From SIG672 sp045605765 (GTDB taxonomy: Bacteria; Bacillota; Clostridia; Oscillospirales; CAG-272): a stretch of DNA of 64,000 bases. The notes under the pieces are model-generated. The model had not been told where the DNA came from and searched no databases. It worked only from the letters and a program-made list of their open reading frames with translations. A program made the translations under genes and the position numbers. Every line of letters starts with the position of its first letter. Within the stretch, counting starts at the first letter, position 1. Shown in pieces: positions 17,520-25,638 of the stretch. The stretch spans positions 1-64,000 of the forward strand of contig JAZUQQ010000004.1 in NCBI GenBank assembly GCA_045605765.1. Direction: 5' to 3'.

Positions 17520-18239
17520 ATGCTTCTGCTCGATCCCCATATCCACACAAGCGGTATCAGCCGTTGCAGCAAATGCCCTGCGGAGATGCTCGTTGACATC
17601 TGCGTGCGAGACAAAATAGATGCCATCGTCCTTACTAATCACTATAAGAGAAATTATTACGTCGAGGACGATAAATTTGCCGAGTGGCGTAAAAAATATA
17701 TCGACGAATATCTCCTCACTAGACGCGAAGGAGAAAAACGCGGACTAAAAGTGTTTTTCGGTCTTGAAATAACACTTGATTATGTACCGAAGGTAGATTT
17801 TTTGGTCTATGGACTTTCGCACGAGGTTGCATCGAAAGCACCTGCTCTCCACACCTTTACCCAAAGAGAGCTTTTTGAATACTGCGTATCCGAAAACGCC
17901 CTGCTCTATCAAGCACACCCTTACAGAAACGGTACTCAGCCGCAGGATCCGAGGTATCTGCACGGAGTTGAGATAAACTGCCACCCGATCTATAACCGTA
18001 ACGATAAGGAAGAAATCATCGCATTTGCAAAAGAGCACAGCTTGAAGCTCTCCTGCGGATCGGACTATCACGGCGACACCTACAAGGCGCACTGCGGAAT
18101 TTATATTCCCAAAGATATTTCGGACACGGTGGAGCTTGCCGAGTTTCTGCGACGTAAGCGGCAGTGTCAGCTCGAAATACACGATATAATCCCCGATTGG
18201 CGCAAAAAGCATACGATCGGAGAGGTACTTACAAGATAA
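17520..18239 (+). CDS. PHP-domain metal-dependent phosphoesterase
   Basis: 239 residues. The PHP fold is shown by LLDPHIHTSG at the N-terminus, VLTNH near residue 40, GLEITL near 82, YQAHPYR near 130, EINCHP and GSDYHGDTY. The same fold serves as polymerase proofreading nuclease, histidinol phosphatase and trinucleotide phosphodiesterase; the substrate here is unknown. RBS AAGGAAGG. It probably shares the clpX transcript and ends at a clear terminator. Confidence 0.88.
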   Translation: MLLLDPHIHTSGISRCSKCPAEMLVDICVRDKIDAIVLTNHYKRNYYVEDDKFAEWRKKYIDEYLLTRREGEKRGLKVFFGLEITLDYVPKVDFLVYGLSHEVASKAPALHTFTQRELFEYCVSENALLYQAHPYRNGTQPQDPRYLHGVEINCHPIYNRNDKEEIIAFAKEHSLKLSCGSDYHGDTYKAHCGIYIPKDISDTVELAEFLRRKRQCQLEIHDIIPDWRKKHTIGEVLTR

Positions 18240-18245
18240 AATTCT

Positions 18246-18279
18246 AAACGCCTTTGACGTTAGTCATCGGCGTTTTTTG
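18246..18279 (+). terminator. Terminator after the PHP gene
   Basis: Stem AAACGCC (18246-18252) with GGCGTTT (18269-18275), then a T run. Confidence 0.75.
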
Positions 18280-18312
18280 TTTATTCAGGAAACACTTTAT
18301 TGCGCTAAACAC

Positions 18313-18341
18313 TTGCATTTTAATATTCAATGTGATATAAT
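18313..18341 (+). promoter_or_regulatory. Promoter of the 619-residue lipoprotein gene
   Basis: TTGCAT (18313-18318), 17 bases, TATAAT (18336-18341). The untranslated leader is about 85 bases and contains the TAAA repeat. Confidence 0.65.
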
Positions 18342-18378
18342 AACAAAGGAGATTTAAACACGGCAAATGGTCGTGATT

Positions 18379-18402
18379 TAAATAAATAAATAAATAAATA
18401 AA
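18379..18402 (+). repeat. (TAAA)6 microsatellite in a 5' leader
   Basis: Six perfect TAAA units between promoter and ribosome binding site (GAAGGAG) of the lipoprotein gene. Such tracts change length by slippage and can alter expression. Confidence 0.85.
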
Positions 18403-18432
18403 TAATCAACTATTTTATGAAGGAGAAAAATC

Positions 18433-20292
18433 ATGAAAAAGATCTTTTCCACACGTTCACTGCTTGCTTTATTTTTAATTGCTTCAATGCTTTTGACTCT
18501 TCTTTGCGCCTGCAACAAGGAAGATGACGACGACAAGTCGTCTGACGGCGGCAACGAGGAATGCACAGAGCACGTAGACGGCAACTCGGACGGCAAGTGT
18601 GACAACTGTAATGAGGATATGAGTCCGGATACGCTTGACAAAGCGGGCGACGTTCTTGCAAATGCCGTTATCGAGCAGCTTAGTAACGCTCAGTCGATGA
18701 AGATTGAAGTTACCATCGACATTTTAAATTCGAGCGAATATTGGGACACCTGGTACGATTACGAAACCGACGAGGAAACCTTGGAGAAATATTCCGACTA
18801 TTCCGAGGGAATAATTAAACTCAGCGCAACGGTAGCAAAAACCGAAAGCGGAGCAAATGCAAAGCTTGACGTCTACTCTCGCGGACGCAACGATGCAGAC
18901 GGCGAGTTTGAAACCGAGGAATTCACCGCACTTTATCTCGTTGACGGAGTGGTATACAGCTACGACGATGAGCTCGACGCTTATCTGAAAACCGATCTGA
19001 AAAACAATGCGGTAATTGCAGAGATCGAGGCTATGCTTGCCGAGATCACGGGCAAGATCGAGATCACCGAGGACGAGAAAAATGCCATCATCGCTTCTCT
19101 CGGCGAGCTTGCTATCACAGTCTTTGACATAAAGGACAACAAGGGCTCTATCTCGGTAGATGCAAAGCCTGTTTTTGACGGCTTTAAGGATTATATCACT
19201 TCGATAGATACGAGCGCTCATACCGTTTCGTATGTCATAGACGATGCACTTGAACTCATAAGCGAGGATCTCACCACCAAGGTAATTCTCGACGAGCTCG
19301 AAAGAATCGCAGGACTTACAGTAAATCAGGCGCTTGCAGAGATCGATGCGATGCTCACCGAGGACTACGGCACAACTCTCCAAGGAATTTACGATACGGT
19401 CGTAAACAATCCCGAATTTGTTGAAGCTCTCAGGGATATACTGACAGAGTATTACAGCACCATATATCAGGGCGCAAAGATCGATGTTGCAGTAAACGAT
19501 ATCATCACCTACATTCAAGGCATCAAGATTGCAGCCCTCGTCGCTCAGCACGAGATTGGTGACGTCGTTATTTACGATCTTATCGTATCGTTCATACCAA
19601 ATGAAGACGGCGAAGCCGAAATTCCCACGTGCGCAGAGCTTTTTGATAGCATAGAGGCTCTTCTTACAATGAAGATAAAGGATTTCGAAGTAGCTATCGG
19701 CACTCCAATATTCACCATGATCAAGGAGTATTTCTCAACGATCACCGTAAACGAGCTCAACGCGAAGCTTGATATTAACTTCAAGGGCGTGTTCAATATA
19801 GACACGATCGAGGGCGAGTTTAATTATGACATTTACATCAAGGAGCCTTCGATATATATAACAAACTACGGAACAGAGAAAAGATACGATATTTCGGATA
19901 CCGACCTTAAAATTTCCTTTAAGATCTACGACATATCCAACGAGAGCGTAGCGATCTCCGCGCCCACCGACAAGGAGGTATATTACGATCTCGCAGACGA
20001 TGAATACACTTCAACAACCTCTGATTACGAGCGCCTTGGCATATACACAAATTACGACGGAACTCTCTGGATCACGCTCGACGTAGATGAGGAGCTCTGC
20101 TTCTATGCAGATTTTCTCGATGCGGATCTGCTCAAATCCACGACGATCACCATCGACTCCGAGCTTTTATCTCTCTCTGACTACGACGGAGAGATCAATC
20201 TCGACACCGCAAAGGATCTCGTTATAGAAATTGATCCCGCAAACGGCACCTTCACCGTAATCGAGTGCCCCGAGTATGACTACTCCAAATAA
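18433..20292 (+). CDS. Large lipoprotein with a Cys/Asp-rich EF-hand-like motif
   Basis: 619 residues. Lipoprotein signal peptide: MKK, hydrophobic core, lipobox LCAC with the lipidated Cys near residue 27. Then an acidic linker and the motif HVDGNSDGKCDNC, a Ca-binding-like cysteine motif common in surface proteins of gut Clostridia. The remaining 550 residues are acidic, alternate helical and beta segments, and show no catalytic motif I recognise. Probably anchored on the outer face of the membrane. It has its own promoter and a strong terminator. Function unknown. Confidence 0.85.
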   Translation: MKKIFSTRSLLALFLIASMLLTLLCACNKEDDDDKSSDGGNEECTEHVDGNSDGKCDNCNEDMSPDTLDKAGDVLANAVIEQLSNAQSMKIEVTIDILNSSEYWDTWYDYETDEETLEKYSDYSEGIIKLSATVAKTESGANAKLDVYSRGRNDADGEFETEEFTALYLVDGVVYSYDDELDAYLKTDLKNNAVIAEIEAMLAEITGKIEITEDEKNAIIASLGELAITVFDIKDNKGSISVDAKPVFDGFKDYITSIDTSAHTVSYVIDDALELISEDLTTKVILDELERIAGLTVNQALAEIDAMLTEDYGTTLQGIYDTVVNNPEFVEALRDILTEYYSTIYQGAKIDVAVNDIITYIQGIKIAALVAQHEIGDVVIYDLIVSFIPNEDGEAEIPTCAELFDSIEALLTMKIKDFEVAIGTPIFTMIKEYFSTITVNELNAKLDINFKGVFNIDTIEGEFNYDIYIKEPSIYITNYGTEKRYDISDTDLKISFKIYDISNESVAISAPTDKEVYYDLADDEYTSTTSDYERLGIYTNYDGTLWITLDVDEELCFYADFLDADLLKSTTITIDSELLSLSDYDGEINLDTAKDLVIEIDPANGTFTVIECPEYDYSK

Positions 20293-20303
20293 ATAAAAAA
20301 TAA

Positions 20304-20335
20304 CCGTCCGAGGAAAATCTCCTCGGACGGATTTT
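20304..20335. terminator. Bidirectional terminator between lipoprotein gene and hpt
   Basis: 11-bp stem CCGTCCGAGGA (20304-20314) with TCCTCGGACGG (20320-20330), 5-base loop, T-rich on both exits. Confidence 0.9.
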
Positions 20336-20343
20336 TATTTATT

Positions 20344-20904
20344 TTACTGACCGTCTTCGTTATATTCTGCTATATATGGCAGATTTCTGAAATATTCTCC
20401 GCAGTCGAGTCCGTATCCGATAACGAAATGGTCTGGTATAGTAAAGAGCGATATATCCGCCTTGAAGTCAACGAGTCTGCGTGAAGGCTTATCAAGCAGA
20501 GTGACAACGTGCAGCGAGATAGGATTTCTCGATTTAAGAAGCTTAACGATATCGTTCAGCGTCCTTCCGGTATCAACGATGTCCTCTACGATAACTACGT
20601 GATACTTACTGATATCCTGTTCGAGATCCATAGTAATTTTGACAACGCCAGAGGAAACCGTTCCCTCATAATAGCTCTTTGCGCACATAAAGCCGACCTC
20701 ACACGGAACCGTAACTGCGCGGCAGATGTCTGCCATAAACACGAAAGCTCCTTTAAGTATGCTCACGAGAAGTATCGGATTTCCGTCATAGATTGAGTCG
20801 ATTTCTTTGCCTGCCTTCTTAACCGCCTCTGCAATTTCCTCCTTGGATATAAGGATTTGTTTGATCCTACTATTAAAAATTTGAGTGGATGTGATATCGT
20901 TCAT
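20344..20904 (-). CDS. hpt: Hypoxanthine phosphoribosyltransferase
   Basis: 186 residues, typical. It salvages hypoxanthine and guanine with PRPP. The PRPP-binding loop VVIVEDIVDTGRTL, the N-terminal NPILLVSILKGAFVFMADI and the late DHFVIGYGLDCGEYFRNLPY are all present. RBS CGGAGACAGC. Monocistronic with its own promoter. Confidence 0.96.
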   Translation of the reverse strand: MNDITSTQIFNSRIKQILISKEEIAEAVKKAGKEIDSIYDGNPILLVSILKGAFVFMADICRAVTVPCEVGFMCAKSYYEGTVSSGVVKITMDLEQDISKYHVVIVEDIVDTGRTLNDIVKLLKSRNPISLHVVTLLDKPSRRLVDFKADISLFTIPDHFVIGYGLDCGEYFRNLPYIAEYNEDGQ

Positions 20905-20938
20905 ATGCTGTCTCCGTATTTATAATTTATTGTTTTAT

Positions 20939-20967
20939 ATTCTAGCACATTTTTTACAACATTTCAA
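20939..20967 (-). promoter_or_regulatory. hpt promoter
   Basis: TTGAAA (20967-20962), 17 bases, TAGAAT (20944-20939), 35 bases before the ATG. Confidence 0.7.
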
Positions 20968-21047
20968 CCGTTTTCGACATTTTTTAGATTAGCAAATACA
21001 AAAAATCAGGCATAATATATATTGATATTTCAAAAGGAGCGCATAAA

Positions 21048-22151
21048 ATGCCTAAGAAAAACATGATGACATACTCAAATCTTAAATCTTCACCTTTTTC
21101 CTGTGCCGAGCTGACCGAGCGCGGCGATTCTTATTTTGCTGCTCTAAACACTTCTTGCGGGTTTATAAACAACTTCGACGAGATATTTTCGTCTGCTAAA
21201 AAAATGATAATTTTAAAAGGCGGTCCCGGAACCGGAAAATCAACGCTAATACGTGCCATCGCCGCCGAAGCAAAAAATCGAGATATGTCGGTAGAGTATT
21301 TTTACTGCTCATCTGACACAAATTCGCTGGACGGAGTTTTGATCTCGAACGGAGAAATTGCCATCATAGATGGCACATCTCCTCACATGGTAGATCCTAA
21401 AGTTCCCGGAGCAAGAGATGAGATCATAAATCTAGGACAATTTTGGAATTCATTAATTCTGAGTGAATCTTCTCACGAAATAAAATACTATCTTGACACG
21501 ATAAGCTCGCTCTACAAAAACGTGTATGATGCTATGGCAATATCCGCATCAGCCGAGGATCTTATTGAAAAGATCGTGCTTCGACACACGGATGTTGAAA
21601 AAATGAGGCTCGCAGCAGAACGAATAGCACGTCTTTATTCTACCGACAAGTTGCCAACAAGGCGGCGTGGGATTTCTGCTTTCGGAGTTCGCGGATATAT
21701 TCTTCTTGACAGCTATGAAAAACGTGCCGATGAGATATATGCCTTCCGCGACAAATATTCGCTCTCACACGTTTTCCTTGATATTTTGAAAGAGAATTTC
21801 GAGAGCCGCCGCGTAGGATTTGATTATTCAAACTCACCTATATATAACAAAACCGACGCCCTGATTCTGCGCGGTCATAATGTGGCGTTTTTACCCGTAG
21901 CAAACGATCCGAGCAGAATAATCAACACCGAACGCTTTATCAGAAAGAGTATCATGAGTGAAAAAGAAGAAATAAAGCAACTTCGCCTAATTTCTTCGAC
22001 TGCAATAAAGATTGCAGAGAAAAAGCTCTCCTGTATCGGAGAGCTTCACGATGAGCTTGAAGAAATTTATATCGGTGCAATGGATTTTAAAGGTATGGGA
22101 GCATTTACAAAGCGTCTGCTCATTTCGATATTTAAAAATCAGCGGAACTAA
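21048..22151 (+). CDS. P-loop ATPase of the PRK06851-like family
   Basis: 367 residues. Walker A GGPGTGKSTLIRA at about residues 57-69, then YFYCSSDTNSLDGVLI and IAIIDGTSPHMVDPKVPGA, the block I associate with the uncharacterised PRK06851-type clostridial ATPases. In that family a second nucleoside-triphosphatase-like half follows; here it keeps the block NKTDALILRGHNVAFLPVAND but no second clear Walker A. Function unknown. RBS AAAAGGAGCG. Its last 20 bases overlap the end of ispE, which runs the other way. Confidence 0.8.
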   Translation: MPKKNMMTYSNLKSSPFSCAELTERGDSYFAALNTSCGFINNFDEIFSSAKKMIILKGGPGTGKSTLIRAIAAEAKNRDMSVEYFYCSSDTNSLDGVLISNGEIAIIDGTSPHMVDPKVPGARDEIINLGQFWNSLILSESSHEIKYYLDTISSLYKNVYDAMAISASAEDLIEKIVLRHTDVEKMRLAAERIARLYSTDKLPTRRRGISAFGVRGYILLDSYEKRADEIYAFRDKYSLSHVFLDILKENFESRRVGFDYSNSPIYNKTDALILRGHNVAFLPVANDPSRIINTERFIRKSIMSEKEEIKQLRLISSTAIKIAEKKLSCIGELHDELEEIYIGAMDFKGMGAFTKRLLISIFKNQRN

Positions 22152-23004
22152 ACGGTTTGGCACAAACGGCAAAAACGCCTCTGTCACGAAGCTTTTTACA
22201 AGCGGCGGAGGCGTTTTTGCGATTTTCAAATACGGCGTAAACAGCGCTTCCGCTTCCACTCATAAGAGCCCCAACAGCGCCTAATGAAAGCATAGTATCC
22301 TTTATTTCTCTCGCCTCAGGAAGATCGGGAAAAACAACGTCCTCAAATCGGTTGAAAAGATGTTCTGTAAACGAAAGGTCGTTTTGTTCAAGAACTTTTA
22401 TGATTCCATCGGCTTTTTTTATCTCATATCCGTCGTTTTTATCCGAATCGGCGTAGGCTTTTGCCGTATTCACGCCATTTTTTCCTCTCGCGATAACAAG
22501 AGATGTATTCTTCGGCATTTCGGGTGCGCGTGTCAGAAGTTCACCTATTCCCTGAGCTCGGAAGCATCCGCCGTACATACAGAACGGTACGTCCGCACCG
22601 AGAGAAAGAGCCATGCTATCAAGTCCTTCCCTGTCTCCCACAGCAAAAGTATCTTCGAGAACACGTAAAACGCCCGCCGCATCTGCACTTCCTCCTCCAA
22701 GACCTGCCGAGATCGGAATTTTTTTGTCTATCGCTATTGAAATATCGTAACCTTTTACGCCAAATTTGGACAAATATTTGTAAGCGGCGCGGTATGCAAT
22801 ATTCTTTTCCGGCGAGGGCAAAAACTTATTATTACTGCTTTGGAGAGTTATGAGTCCTTCTCCGCGTCTTATATCGACTGTCAGGCAGTCGGCAAGAGAG
22901 ACCGTGTGCATAACCATATCCAACGTGTGGTACGAGTCCTCTCTTTTTCCCGTTATTTCAAGAAAGAGATTGATTTTTGCAGGACAAATTACATTTTTCG
23001 TCAT
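22132..23004 (-). CDS. ispE: 4-diphosphocytidyl-2-C-methyl-D-erythritol kinase
   Basis: 290 residues, GHMP kinase fold of the MEP isoprenoid pathway. N-terminal CPAKINLFLEITGKREDSYH with substrate-binding Lys, ATP loop PISAGLGGGSADAAGVLR, C-terminal GALMSGSGSAVYAVF. It follows the DUF362 gene by 15 bases on the same strand and overlaps the converging ATPase gene by 20 bases. Confidence 0.96.
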   Translation of the reverse strand: MTKNVICPAKINLFLEITGKREDSYHTLDMVMHTVSLADCLTVDIRRGEGLITLQSSNNKFLPSPEKNIAYRAAYKYLSKFGVKGYDISIAIDKKIPISAGLGGGSADAAGVLRVLEDTFAVGDREGLDSMALSLGADVPFCMYGGCFRAQGIGELLTRAPEMPKNTSLVIARGKNGVNTAKAYADSDKNDGYEIKKADGIIKVLEQNDLSFTEHLFNRFEDVVFPDLPEAREIKDTMLSLGAVGALMSGSGSAVYAVFENRKNASAACKKLRDRGVFAVCAKPFSSADF

Positions 23005-23019
23005 TTTAACTGCCTTTCT

Positions 23020-24192
23020 TTAAGTAAAAAAACCAGCAAGCTTTAAAAGAGGATTTTTTTTAACCTTTACTGCGTCCTTAGGGCAAAGCTCCTGACAGCA
23101 GAAGCATTTTATGCAGTCCTTTTTCTTGACAAACGCCACTTCGTCTTTCGTTATAACGATAGTCTTTGCAGGACACGATCGCGCACATTCGCCACATCCA
23201 ACACATTTTTCATTATCTATAATCGGTCGAGGACGAAGTGTTTCAATAAATCTGCCGCCAAAAAGCTTCGTCAGAACGGTTATCGCACTATGATCCCTAT
23301 CTGAGCTATCCGGCAAAACGAAATCGGGGCAAACGAAATTCTGGTACGAATCTCCAAAGTATTCTGCCTCGAGTGTAAATCCACGCATTTTCGCCTGCTC
23401 ACAGATAGACGCCAGACCCTCCATATTCATAAGCTTCGAGCAAAGCTCGTCGAGCGCAAACGGATCACGCGAAGCCCCGATAAATCCGAGCTTTTTCGGC
23501 TTTCCGTTGGTCGGACCGTTGCCTTCCATCGCAATGACAGCGTCCATTATATTAAGTACCTGCGTGTTGTCGCATACTGTTTTGCAAAGGTCGCAGATCA
23601 TTCCCGAAAAATCAACAAGATTAGGATAAAGTGCGTGCATTTCGAGCTTCTCTGTGCCGGGAATCACTCCGAAAAAGTTTTTTACCGCGCCACTCATTCC
23701 CGTAAGATTATGCGTTTTTAGCTTACAGATATTTATTACTACATCCGCTTCAATTATCGGAGTTATTACGTTAAAAGTTCTGTTTTTGTCTTCGCCTCTC
23801 GACTGAACTCGCGTTGCGGAAAGATCAAAATTGAGCAAAGCACCTGAGGCTTCTGCCGCCACGTCCATTTTGCCAACTCGATACGAAGCTCGTATTGAAC
23901 TGTCACTGTAAACTCCTGCAGGGCTTTCTGCTATCGTGACTGACTTTGCACCCATTTCAAAGCATATCTTCGCTACTGTCTCTACCACAGCAGGATTTGT
24001 TGTTCCTGCAGCCGATATGTCCATTTTTCGGACGAGATTCGGCTTTATAACGACATTTTTGCCGCATATTTCCTCTTTACCAAAGGAGATATCTCCAAGC
24101 AAGGTACGAATGGCAATATCCACCTTATAAGTTTCATAGCTGTCGCAAGTTCTTAGCGAAACAGCAATCTTTTCTTTTGAAGATTCATTCAT
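23020..24192 (-). CDS. DUF362 protein with two C-terminal 4Fe-4S clusters
   Basis: 390 residues. The DUF362 domain fills about 1-300: NVVIKPNLVRKMD, KICFEMGAKSVTIAESPAG, INICKLKTHNLTGMSGAVKN, DAVIAMEGNGPTNGKPK. The tail has two ferredoxin motifs, CVGCGECARSCP and CIKCFCCQELCP, expected to bind two 4Fe-4S clusters. Members are common in anaerobes, electron-transfer role presumed but unproved. Operon with ispE; divergent from the AI-2E-type gene. Confidence 0.92.
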   Translation of the reverse strand: MNESSKEKIAVSLRTCDSYETYKVDIAIRTLLGDISFGKEEICGKNVVIKPNLVRKMDISAAGTTNPAVVETVAKICFEMGAKSVTIAESPAGVYSDSSIRASYRVGKMDVAAEASGALLNFDLSATRVQSRGEDKNRTFNVITPIIEADVVINICKLKTHNLTGMSGAVKNFFGVIPGTEKLEMHALYPNLVDFSGMICDLCKTVCDNTQVLNIMDAVIAMEGNGPTNGKPKKLGFIGASRDPFALDELCSKLMNMEGLASICEQAKMRGFTLEAEYFGDSYQNFVCPDFVLPDSSDRDHSAITVLTKLFGGRFIETLRPRPIIDNEKCVGCGECARSCPAKTIVITKDEVAFVKKKDCIKCFCCQELCPKDAVKVKKNPLLKLAGFFT

Positions 24193-24245
24193 AAGTAGGT
24201 ACCTTTCGGCAAAAGTAAATAAATTATGTATTTTTAACGCCTGTA

Positions 24246-24274
24246 TTGATTTATTATTTTTTCTGCTGTATAAT
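24246..24274 (+). promoter_or_regulatory. Promoter of the AI-2E-type transporter gene
   Basis: TTGATT (24246-24251), 17 bases, TATAAT (24269-24274). Confidence 0.7.
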
Positions 24275-24328
24275 TATAATATATCAGGTATTTAAGGTAC
24301 TTATCAAAGCGAAAGGAACGTAAACTGT

Positions 24329-25603
24329 ATGAAAATATCATTTAACAAGAAATATACTACGATAGCTTTGTATACGGCTATCCTCATTCTATTTTCTATT
24401 ATCTGCATAAACTTTATAATCGTCCGTCCCTTGGGGCTTGTTTCGCTTTGGGACAGCATAAAACAGATAATCAAAACCTTGTTCTACGCTCTTATCGTGG
24501 CGTACATTATGACTCCTCTTATGGACTTCTTTAATAAAAAGGCATTTAGGTTCATACAGCGCAAGCGTGAGTTTTCTGTCGTGCGAAAGCTTATTTCGCT
24601 TTTCCTTACCTTTGCCATTTTCCTTGCCGTTATAACTGTTTTTGTATGGTTTGTCGCCCCTCAGGTCGTTGAAAACATTGAAAACCTGGGAACAGTACTT
24701 AAAGATTATTACGAGTCGATAGATAAATTCATTCGAGATCTGCAAGAAAACTCTGAGATTTTCAACGGTATTTACAGTTCGCTCGTTCAGAGTGACGAGA
24801 ATCTGGGCGACCTTCTTACCAAGGCACTTTCTTCTGTTCTCGCGGCTATGACGAACGCTTCCTCGTATATTATAACCTTTATTTCTATCTTTGTCAATGA
24901 GGTCAAGACGATTTTCTTAGGCGTGTTCCTTTCTCTATATTTCCTTTATTACAAGGAAATGCTTGTGTCTCAGATTGCTCGTTTCGGAAAAGCGTTTATG
25001 CGCCCGAACACCTGTAAATATGTTGCTCATATTATCGACGATATCGACATCAAATTCGCTAAATTCCTACGAGGCAAGGCGTTTGACTCAATAGTCGTCG
25101 GTGTAATTCTCTATGTAATTTACAAGATCGTTGGTGTCCCATACGCCGAAACGCTGGCCATCGTTGGTGGTGTCATGAATATGATCCCCATTTTCGGACC
25201 CATCATTTCCGGGTTTATATGCGGATTTATACTGCTTCTAACCGCGCCCGAAAAGCTTTTTGCGTATATACTAATCGTAGTCATTGTTGCCGTAATAGAC
25301 TCCAACCTGATCGAGCCAAAGCTTCTTGGCGATGCGCTAGGACTAAAACCCGTATGGATAACAATTGCGATCATAATAATGAGCTCGCTTTTCGGATTCT
25401 TCGGAATGTTCTTCGGAGTACCGATATTCGCGGTCATATATACTCTTATAAAGGAAGCCGTTGACAACCGTGTATCTCAACGCGAGGCACGTGAGTCACA
25501 CGTACAGGTGAGCGAAGCCACGCATGAGGCAGAGCAAGATGAAAATGCCGAGTCGGAAGATCCCGATACTTCCGAAAAGCCTAATGAACCCGATCAAAAA
25601 TAA
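24329..25603 (+). CDS. AI-2E (PerM/YdbI-type) family membrane protein
   Basis: 424 residues with about eight hydrophobic helices: two near the N-terminus, one near 90-110, a central pair around 185-210, and a C-terminal set around GVPYAETLAIVGGVMNMIPI and GPIISGFICGF, the conserved family block, then DSNLIEPKLLG. The acidic last 50 residues are unstructured and cytoplasmic. Family members export small molecules or act as Na/H antiporters; the substrate here is unknown. RBS AAAGGAACG. Confidence 0.9.
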   Translation: MKISFNKKYTTIALYTAILILFSIICINFIIVRPLGLVSLWDSIKQIIKTLFYALIVAYIMTPLMDFFNKKAFRFIQRKREFSVVRKLISLFLTFAIFLAVITVFVWFVAPQVVENIENLGTVLKDYYESIDKFIRDLQENSEIFNGIYSSLVQSDENLGDLLTKALSSVLAAMTNASSYIITFISIFVNEVKTIFLGVFLSLYFLYYKEMLVSQIARFGKAFMRPNTCKYVAHIIDDIDIKFAKFLRGKAFDSIVVGVILYVIYKIVGVPYAETLAIVGGVMNMIPIFGPIISGFICGFILLLTAPEKLFAYILIVVIVAVIDSNLIEPKLLGDALGLKPVWITIAIIIMSSLFGFFGMFFGVPIFAVIYTLIKEAVDNRVSQREARESHVQVSEATHEAEQDENAESEDPDTSEKPNEPDQK

Positions 25604-25610
25604 AAGTAAA

Positions 25611-25636
25611 CCGCAAGAAAATTCTTGCGGCTTTAT
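25611..25636. terminator. Bidirectional terminator between AI-2E-type gene and metG
   Basis: 9-bp stem CCGCAAGAA (25611-25619) with TTCTTGCGG (25622-25630), 2-base loop, followed by CTTTATTTTTAT. Confidence 0.8.
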
Positions 25637-25638
25637 TT

